Shown: positions 17,867-24,824 of the stretch, one piece after another | Position numbering within the stretch: the stretch's first letter is position 1 | How the letters are laid out: each line of letters starts with the position of its first letter | NCBI RefSeq assembly: GCF_013391085.1 | Contig: NZ_CP058334.1 | Location: 2,914,001-2,978,000, forward strand | Length of the DNA: 64,000 bases | Reading direction: 5' to 3' | Source: Natronomonas halophila | Lineage (GTDB): Archaea; Halobacteriota; Halobacteria; Halobacteriales; Haloarculaceae | Program-made: the position numbers and the translations under genes | The notes under the pieces: model-generated | What the model saw: the letters and a program-made list of their open reading frames with translations, nothing else | The model's database searches: none | Told to the model about the DNA's origin: nothing

Positions 17867-19585
17867 TTATGCATTGAAATCATTAAGTGTCAGCGTATCA
17901 CCTGAGGGAACGTTCCGAATCTCGGGCGGATCGAACGAAACTCGCCCAAGCACTTCCATCGCTTGGAAGGCATGGACGATCGGGAGCAACCCGGTCTGTA
18001 ACTCAGCGAACTGCTCTTGGCGCATAATACCGAAGTTCGCTTGATCGTCGTACTGAACTGGGTTAACGAGGCTGAAATATGCCTTTCGGGCTACCTTGTC
18101 AAATGTCGTCCCGGTAGGGTCAAGGCGTGTATTCCGTGCCGCATGCTTGACCTTTTGGCCAAGTTGACTACCCTGCCACAGCGTCTCGTCAACACGGTCT
18201 GCATCCACATCTGCCACTTGTGCATGGAGATTCTCGACGTAGTTTCGGAAAATCTGTTTATCGGCCTTTGCATCGACGGGAAGCCGACACCAGAAGTTGA
18301 CGAACTCCTCGTCCCAAAGTGGCATCCACCAGTCATAGTCCCAAAATTCGAAGATGTGTTTACGAGGGATGAACTTCGCCTGTCGTTCCTGCCAGTCCCA
18401 GCGTTCCATTGCCGCGATTGCCTCCTTGGCAGAGGCTACGGTCGGCCGCCCAATGCCAGCAGCGACTTGTTCATGGAGAATCTCATCAATCTCGTCGTCC
18501 CACTCCCAGTACTTGTAGTGGGACTGAACGATAGTGTCGTAGACCTCATCTGCTGAGATAGTGTCTCGAGTCGTGAACTCTGTGGGAATATGCTCACCGG
18601 TCGAGATGACGCCGTCGCCGGTGATAAACACCGAATCGTCGGGCAGCAACTCCGCTTCACGAGCCGTTCGAACCGAGAGGGCGCCTTCGAGTGTTGGAAT
18701 ACGATCCAAATATCGAGACGCGGCTTGGAAGCGCTCGCGTTCTGCAGAGTTATACCACTGATACCACTCGTCGTGGCTACTCGGAACGTAGACCCACGGA
18801 ATGCCGAAATCGTCTGCGATGTACTTACAGAGTGTCGTCTCCCCGTCTTCGGCCCCATGAGTCAGCGCGATTAGGTTGTCGTACCCGAGCCGGGCCAGCA
18901 TAATCAGGTTCAATCGCGAATCATGCCCACTACTCAGACTCACGACGATCGGCCGCCCATCGGCATATTCGATAAGACGTTCGTAAACGTTCACGAGGAC
19001 CTCGTCTAACTGTTCCATGAGAGTTTCGTCCGAGTCCTGAATCATGTTGGTATCATGGGGGAATACATACCAACGATGCCGATCGGGACTGCTCCCAGCT
19101 TCGGGTTTAAAAGCGACGTACTCACCGGAAAGGGCCTGACTCACATGTGGCGAGAGTGTTTTTCGCCCAGTAACGTATCCACTTAGCAGATATTCAATTT
19201 CAGCCGTTTGATTGTACGTTGTATCACCGACCTGTGATCGGACCCACGAGGGGTCGTCACTCACGTACTGTCGAGCTCCGTTGGCCGAATAGAAGAGTGG
19301 ATAACTTGCAAGGCGACCGACTATACTGATAAGCTGGTCATCAGCGACCGTCAGAATGGAGAAGAATCCGTTTAGCTCGTCTAGCTTTCGCTCAACCGTA
19401 GCAATATCGGTGATTCGGTCGAACTCCGCCGCAAGTTCGGCTGCAGAGAATGAGTCACCATTCTGAAATGCAGTCCCTATCGCGTACGTCTCACCGCTTG
19501 ACTGCCACGGGCGCCGAAGGCAGAGCTTTACCCCACAGATTCGGTTCGATTCATCTGCATCGGGGTTCAGTTGTTCACTATTCAT
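17867..19585 (-). CDS. Asparagine-synthase-like protein without the glutaminase Cys
   Basis: 572 aa. The C-terminal half has the ATP-pyrophosphatase loop VVSLSSGHDSRLN (about residue 195), a variant of SGGxDS, followed by ATP- and substrate-site helices. The N-terminal ~180 residues look like a degenerate class II amidotransferase domain but start MNSEQ, with no Cys2 nucleophile, so glutamine cannot be the direct nitrogen source. Such proteins in surface-glycan loci are thought to amidate or otherwise modify sugar acids. The start overlaps the stop of the upstream phosphodiesterase-like gene by 4 bp, so the two are coupled. Confidence 0.8.
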   Translation of the reverse strand: MNSEQLNPDADESNRICGVKLCLRRPWQSSGETYAIGTAFQNGDSFSAAELAAEFDRITDIATVERKLDELNGFFSILTVADDQLISIVGRLASYPLFYSANGARQYVSDDPSWVRSQVGDTTYNQTAEIEYLLSGYVTGRKTLSPHVSQALSGEYVAFKPEAGSSPDRHRWYVFPHDTNMIQDSDETLMEQLDEVLVNVYERLIEYADGRPIVVSLSSGHDSRLNLIMLARLGYDNLIALTHGAEDGETTLCKYIADDFGIPWVYVPSSHDEWYQWYNSAERERFQAASRYLDRIPTLEGALSVRTAREAELLPDDSVFITGDGVISTGEHIPTEFTTRDTISADEVYDTIVQSHYKYWEWDDEIDEILHEQVAAGIGRPTVASAKEAIAAMERWDWQERQAKFIPRKHIFEFWDYDWWMPLWDEEFVNFWCRLPVDAKADKQIFRNYVENLHAQVADVDADRVDETLWQGSQLGQKVKHAARNTRLDPTGTTFDKVARKAYFSLVNPVQYDDQANFGIMRQEQFAELQTGLLPIVHAFQAMEVLGRVSFDPPEIRNVPSGDTLTLNDFNA

Positions 19586-21234
19586 TCCATATACCCCATT
19601 GCACCAAGCCGCTCTTCGAGTGCCGCCTCCTCGTCATCGCTGAACGCGTAGGCGTCTCCCGTTTCAATCGGGCCGTACTCGCGTCTCTCGATTGCGGGCG
19701 CCTCAGCAAACACATCCACCAGCGGCTCGCCATCAAACCGCTCATCAAGCGCTACGCCCGCAAGCGCCAACAGCGTCGGCGTCACGTCCATAATCGAGGG
19801 CGTCTGCCCCACCGACCAGTCCGGTTCGATATCCGGCCCAGCAGCAACCAACAGCCCGTGCCGTGTATGGTCGATGCGGCCATCCTCAGCAGGAATGAAC
19901 GTCTGGCCGCGCGGCTTCGAACTCCCGATAACGTAGTCGTCGTCCTGTTCGAGAACGATATCGGGCGCGAACTCCGTCGCATCGCCCTCGTAAATCGCTT
20001 CGCGCGGCCGCACCTGCGTGAACGGGTTGGCCCCATCCGGGCCTTCGAGCGTCTGGAGGGCATCCATGACCTCCGTGCGGACGGCCTCGTAATCAGCCTC
20101 CGAAACAGTCCCCGCATCGTAAAACTGCTCTTCGTTGATCGTCACGCCGATGTCGACACCGCTGAATCCCATACCCTGATAGAAGGCTTTACTCGCGGCC
20201 TCATCGATGACTTCCTCTTCAAGACTCCCCCCAGCCCCATCGGGGGCACGGGTGGCGACGGCCTCATAGAGGCCCACCGTCGACAGCGCCCGTTCGAGAC
20301 GCTGTTTCGTCAGGCCGACGCGACCCAACCCAGACAGTAATCGGCTGACAGGGCTAGTCGACGCGGACCCCCCGCTGGCATCGTCAGTCGCATCGGTCAG
20401 CCACGATTCGTCGTTCCCACTTTCCGTCCCAGTCGTCGTCTCGGCGTATCCCTGCTCGACGAGCCACGTGTTCAACGCGACCGACCACTCCTTGGGCTGT
20501 CCGATGCCGTGATCCGAGACGACGAAGACGTTCGGCTCGACGTCGGTCGCTTCCAAGATCTCGGCCATACATTCGTCGACGCGCTCGTAGATGCGCCGAA
20601 TATTCATCTCGTCGTCGAATTTGTGAACCGCTCCATCCGTCTTCTGGAACTCCAAGAACAGATGGTCCCAGTCGTGCTCGCCCATCAATTCGAGCGCGAT
20701 GTCTTTCCGCGCGTCCGTCAACTCGAGCCACTCCGAACACAGCTGGTCTTCGGGTACGTCGGCGGCCTCGGAGTCGGCATACACCTGATAGTCCGGGTCC
20801 AACCGCTCCAACAGTTCCTCCGGATACGTCGCCGGATCCTCGGGTGCGAGATACCCCGGAACGAGCGCCCCGTCGAGTTCGCGAGCGGGATGGGTAACAG
20901 GGACATTGACGACCAGCGAGGTCTGGTCGGCATCGCTCGTGTAATCCCAGAGCCGGCGGGCACGCACATCACGATCCGAAACTGGATCGATATCGTAGTG
21001 TCCCCGATTGCGGCGGTAGAAGCCGAAGATACCGTGTTTGCCTGGATTGACGCCCGTCGTCATCGACGTCCAGGCTGGCGGCGTCGTCGCCGGGACGCAA
21101 CTCTCCAGCCGACTCTTCCCGCCTGCTTCGATGAGGTCCGCAAGCGTCGGCAGGTGGCCGGCATCGAGCCACGGCTGGATGAACTCGAAACAGGCTCCAT
21201 CGAGGCCGAAGACGATGGTCGGTCGATTCACCAC
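19582..21234 (-). CDS. Type I phosphodiesterase / alkaline-phosphatase-superfamily protein
   Basis: 550 aa. VFGLDGACFEF (about residues 8-18) gives the first metal Asp, ATTPPAWTSMTTG (about 48-60) holds the Thr nucleophile, VVSDHGIG (about 236) and the late DHTRHG give the second metal site. This arrangement is typical of nucleotide pyrophosphatase/phosphodiesterases and the archaeal 'phosphoglycerate-mutase-like' relatives. There is no signal peptide. The start codon is probably GTG (two in tandem at 21229-21234). A TATA-like stretch on the minus strand at about 21282-21292 leaves a short leader containing GAAGGGGTG. The tail GAMGYME matches those of the other three superfamily members. Confidence 0.82.
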   Translation of the reverse strand: MVNRPTIVFGLDGACFEFIQPWLDAGHLPTLADLIEAGGKSRLESCVPATTPPAWTSMTTGVNPGKHGIFGFYRRNRGHYDIDPVSDRDVRARRLWDYTSDADQTSLVVNVPVTHPARELDGALVPGYLAPEDPATYPEELLERLDPDYQVYADSEAADVPEDQLCSEWLELTDARKDIALELMGEHDWDHLFLEFQKTDGAVHKFDDEMNIRRIYERVDECMAEILEATDVEPNVFVVSDHGIGQPKEWSVALNTWLVEQGYAETTTGTESGNDESWLTDATDDASGGSASTSPVSRLLSGLGRVGLTKQRLERALSTVGLYEAVATRAPDGAGGSLEEEVIDEAASKAFYQGMGFSGVDIGVTINEEQFYDAGTVSEADYEAVRTEVMDALQTLEGPDGANPFTQVRPREAIYEGDATEFAPDIVLEQDDDYVIGSSKPRGQTFIPAEDGRIDHTRHGLLVAAGPDIEPDWSVGQTPSIMDVTPTLLALAGVALDERFDGEPLVDVFAEAPAIERREYGPIETGDAYAFSDDEEAALEERLGAMGYME

Positions 21235-21344
21235 GCCGGAATCACCCCTTCACCATGCGATATGAAGGTCGTTCGAGAGCCTAACTATAACTCTGTCCAT
21301 CGGCGCAGCAAAACCCCTTCCGACGGGCGATTGAATCCCCTGCA

Positions 21345-22664
21345 TCATGGCCCATAGTGGGCTTGCAAGGAGTGCAGAACGATCGCCGTAAACCCGGAGA
21401 AGACGCCGAGCAGGATCAACAGCGCCGATCCGAGCCCGTGGCCGATCGGGAACGTTTGCGTGGCCATGTAGTTCGCAAACGTCAGGTAGCCGCCGAACAA
21501 TCCGAGCAACGTGAGAACGGTGCCGGGAACACCCAGGAAGAGAACCGGGTGATCCTGCTCGATGGTCTGGAGAATCGTACTCACGAGCTGGATCCCGTGT
21601 CTAATCGGGTTCTGACTGTGGCCGTCCTCGACCTCGTAGTCGACCACGGTCGAGACCTCCTCGATATCGTACCCGTTGCCGTGAATCTGATAGAGGATGT
21701 TCAGACTGGCGTCCATATCGTCGCCAATCTGGGCATCGGCCAACTCCTCGATGACGTGTTCGTCGTATGCTCGGAACCCGCTTTGGGTGTCCGACACCCA
21801 CGACCTCGGGTTGAGTGCGCCCATACTGATATTCGAGAGGGTATTGACGATACTCAGCCCGAAACGGCGATACAGCGGGATGGCTCCGTGTTCCCCCTCG
21901 GCGAAGCGGCTCCCGATAACCACGTTCGCGTCGCCGTCCGTAATCTTCGACCGAAGCTTCGGGATATCCTCAAGGTCGTGTTGGTCATCGCCATCGACGA
22001 TAACGAGACACTCGACGTTCCATGTGTCGGCAGTCTCGAAGGCTGTTTGCAGGGCCGCGCCGTAGCCCTGGTTTCGCTCGTGTGAGACCACCGTGGCCCC
22101 TGCCGATTCAGCCAACTCGGCGGTCTGATCCGTGCTGCCATCGTCGATTACAAGAACGTCATCGGCGTGCGCTAACGCTTCCTCGACGACAGAACCGATT
22201 GTAGCCGCTTCGTTGTACGCCGGAACGGCGATCAGCGTTCGAAGCCCCACCGACGGTTCGGGGACGGCCGCCGAAACGTACGTCTCAGTATCGAACGCCT
22301 CGAGGCTCTCGTCGAAATCGATCCGAGTAGACGGATCGTCCACGAGCAGCAACCCGTTCGCGGAGTTCGTCCTCGCGGCCACTTCGAGCCTCGATTTGGC
22401 GGCTTCCTGTCCCGAAGACGCCGCTTCGTCAGTAGCCATCGGAACCATGGTCGTGTTATCGAGGTCTGCTGCCTCCGGAAGCGTCGGCTCGATGCTGTCC
22501 TCATAGGCGATGAAAACATCGTGGTCCCGACTGTGGGCTCTGAGACAGACCCGTGCTATCTCGTCGTCATTGTCTCCCGTTGCGATAATCCCGACCGCCG
22601 GTTTCTCGTCCGACGTCTCCGCGGCTCGAACCTCTCCGTCTTGAGTGTCGTAGGACTGACTCAA
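21345..22664 (-). CDS. Polyprenyl-phosphate-type GT2 glycosyltransferase with extra N-terminal domain
   Basis: 439 aa, apparently starting at TTG (22664). Residues about 22-140 form an extra Rossmann-like domain (VGIIATGDNDDEIARVCL), then the GT2 catalytic core (IAVPAYNEAATIGSVVEEAL, VIVDGDDQHD with DxD, VIGSRF). Two membrane helices end the protein at about 375-397 and 405-432. This is the dolichyl-phosphate hexosyltransferase layout: it loads a hexose onto dolichyl phosphate or starts the lipid-linked glycan. It is the first gene of the minus-strand series leading to the ABC exporter. Confidence 0.85.
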   Translation of the reverse strand: MSQSYDTQDGEVRAAETSDEKPAVGIIATGDNDDEIARVCLRAHSRDHDVFIAYEDSIEPTLPEAADLDNTTMVPMATDEAASSGQEAAKSRLEVAARTNSANGLLLVDDPSTRIDFDESLEAFDTETYVSAAVPEPSVGLRTLIAVPAYNEAATIGSVVEEALAHADDVLVIDDGSTDQTAELAESAGATVVSHERNQGYGAALQTAFETADTWNVECLVIVDGDDQHDLEDIPKLRSKITDGDANVVIGSRFAEGEHGAIPLYRRFGLSIVNTLSNISMGALNPRSWVSDTQSGFRAYDEHVIEELADAQIGDDMDASLNILYQIHGNGYDIEEVSTVVDYEVEDGHSQNPIRHGIQLVSTILQTIEQDHPVLFLGVPGTVLTLLGLFGGYLTFANYMATQTFPIGHGLGSALLILLGVFSGFTAIVLHSLQAHYGP

Positions 22665-23168
22665 GCTACCACCCCACGGTCAGTAGTCGCTAAGTCAGCT
22701 ACACACCGGCCGAGTTCCGATCCAACACGGTCGTCGCCTCCTATAACGTCCCTAATGGCGCGTTTCGAACGAACGCGTTGGCCTTCAGCTGCGAAATAAT
22801 CATTCGATTTGATGCCACGTCCTCGTGGTCTGAGGGTTCCCAGTACGCTTCCGAACGTCCCGTTCCCCCCAGAGGTATCCCGATTAATCTCCATTTTGCC
22901 CCCTGTCCAAACTGCGATGACTGTGAACTCGCCCTCCGATCCCAGTCTTTACAGATGCATTACAGGCACCTAAAATAAATCTACCGTAAGTCACAATCGA
23001 AAAAACGTACGAGGGGAGCCTCGCGTAATGACTGCCTGACGTTCGGTAGGCGGCTCATACTCGACCCGTTTTGAGGGTATAGCGGAATACAGGCGCAAAC
23101 CCACCAACCTTAGCCGTAGGGGAAGTCACATAGATGCGGTGAACCGCCTCGGGGTCGAGCCTTGAGAA
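22665..23168. other. Intergenic region with promoter for the GT2 operon and a weak open frame
   Basis: On the minus strand a TATA-like TTTATTTTAG at about 22970-22979 could drive the GT2 gene with a long leader. A minus-strand frame of 77 codons (22661-22894) ends in a TTGA overlap with the GT2 start, but its composition is not convincing. On the plus strand, 23040-23163 is open and ends DAVNRLGVEP then stop; this may be a decayed transposon (TnpB) end and is discussed as a finding. No structured RNA was recognised. Confidence 0.4.
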
Positions 23169-24824
23169 TCAACACGTCTCTCCGGACCGGGCCGTGCGTG
23201 GCGCAGCAATGGCGAGCGGATCGCGGCCACTACTCGAATACACGAGGTTTCGGTCAGCGATAAACGAGTCGTATGCTGGCTTTGGGAGCGTCTGGGGCTG
23301 TGCGGGCCACAGGTACGCGCCGTGGGTAATCCACGACTCCTGTAGGAGGACCGGACAGTCCGGTGGTGAGCCGCCCGTGAGCCAGGTGCGTGTCGGTGCG
23401 TGTGAGCCACCACCCTCGAAGTAGTGTGACGCGATCCGGTCCGGCCCATCTTGCGACGCCCAGTTGCCGGGGATGCGTTCCGAGGCGAATTCGGTCGCCT
23501 CGAATTCAGATCCGGTCGTCGTCGCCGGATAGTGGAACGTATCCAGCGAGACGAACGCCAGCGGCGTCGTGACGAGCGTACAACTGACGAGGACGACCAG
23601 CGCGCCGATCCGAACGACGCGCCACGACGGCGACGCCAGCGAACGGCCACGGACGATCGTGGCTGCGGCCAACCCCACCAGTACGAACGCCGAGACGTGC
23701 ATGAACGTCTGGGCGCGCATCCCGGTCGCAAAGAAATCCGGCGTGAGACTCGCGGTCAGCGAAAAGTAAATGATGACCAGTGGCGCTGCAAACATCGCGA
23801 TGACGGGAACGGCGTGGGTGTATCGTTTCGAAATCGCCGGGGTTGCATAGCCGGCAAACAAAACCGGGACGACGAGAAACGAGATCAGCAGGGCGACTTC
23901 CGGTGGCGAGCGAATCGTCCCCGGATAGATCGGCTGAACGACGTTGACGATGACCAGCACGAACAACACGCCAAGCGGCGCGAGAAACACGACCCGTTGC
24001 GTTCGATTGGACGTCCGTTGATACCAGCCGGCGCCGAACACCAACGCGAGGATCCACGCGGTAAAGAGGCCCGGATTCGAGGTGACTCGGCCCACATACG
24101 AGACGGTGAGGATATCGAGTCGCTGGACGACCTCGAAATACGCGATGAAGTACAGCCAGAACCCGCCCACGATCGCACTCCCGATGAGCGCGACCCGGCG
24201 GTTCGGCTTCGCAAACACCATCAGGGCGAACACAGCCACGAGCCCGACGGCGGCGTTGAACGTACTGAAAATGTGGAGAAGCGGGTACGCAAAGAGCAGG
24301 ACGGCCAGCGGCAGCACCCACCGAGTGTCGTCGGTCGATAGCAGTCGATGCAGGGCGATTACTGAGAGCAGCGCTAACAACATCCCGAGCACCTCCGGAT
24401 CGGGTTCCATCGACCGCCTGAGAAACAGGCCCTCAACCGCGAGGAGTAGCCCCGTGATTAGTGCGGCAAAGCGCACGCGTTTCGACGGCCACCCGAGTTC
24501 GGTTCCAAGCCGGCGTGTGAGCGCGACCCCGACCACCACGATCGCCGCACCGATTACCGAGATCATCGGCTGGATGACGTGGACCGGTGTCTCACCAGTC
24601 ACCGAGCCCGTGACGGCCGTCAAGAGTGTCAGGATGAAGAAATCGGCTCGTGGCCTCTGGGAGAGGGGATAGGCGCCCGTCTGAAGCGTATCGCGCGCGA
24701 GCCCGGCATACGCGAACCCGTCGAGCGTCGACGGGAGCGGACTCCAGTAGAGCGGGACCGTCCGCATCGCAAGCGCGATGGCAAACACCGCGCCCACGAC
24801 GAACGCGTATGATCGTCTACGCAT
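23169..24824 (-). CDS. Multi-pass membrane protein, GT-C-like
   Basis: 551 aa from the ATG at 24824 (MRRRSYAFVVG); the longer frame to 24887 overlaps the upstream gene heavily. About ten to twelve hydrophobic segments precede a short polar C-terminal part. The first external loop has STLDGFAYAGLARDTLQTG, with an Asp in the position used by GT-C enzymes, and LLHIFSTFNAAVG is placed like the His motif of the related proteins at 2168 and 61136. It overlaps the permease gene by 8 bp, so the two are co-expressed. It ends in GETC right beside a possible insertion-element remnant, so the C-terminus may be truncated. Confidence 0.65.
   Translation of the reverse strand: MRRRSYAFVVGAVFAIALAMRTVPLYWSPLPSTLDGFAYAGLARDTLQTGAYPLSQRPRADFFILTLLTAVTGSVTGETPVHVIQPMISVIGAAIVVVGVALTRRLGTELGWPSKRVRFAALITGLLLAVEGLFLRRSMEPDPEVLGMLLALLSVIALHRLLSTDDTRWVLPLAVLLFAYPLLHIFSTFNAAVGLVAVFALMVFAKPNRRVALIGSAIVGGFWLYFIAYFEVVQRLDILTVSYVGRVTSNPGLFTAWILALVFGAGWYQRTSNRTQRVVFLAPLGVLFVLVIVNVVQPIYPGTIRSPPEVALLISFLVVPVLFAGYATPAISKRYTHAVPVIAMFAAPLVIIYFSLTASLTPDFFATGMRAQTFMHVSAFVLVGLAAATIVRGRSLASPSWRVVRIGALVVLVSCTLVTTPLAFVSLDTFHYPATTTGSEFEATEFASERIPGNWASQDGPDRIASHYFEGGGSHAPTRTWLTGGSPPDCPVLLQESWITHGAYLWPAQPQTLPKPAYDSFIADRNLVYSSSGRDPLAIAAPRTARSGETC

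Noticed and set aside
22661-22894. 77-codon minus-strand frame ending at the GT2 start
   Set aside because: Only the TTGA overlap speaks for it; composition is not protein-like and it has no known relative, so I kept it as a note in the intergenic entry.
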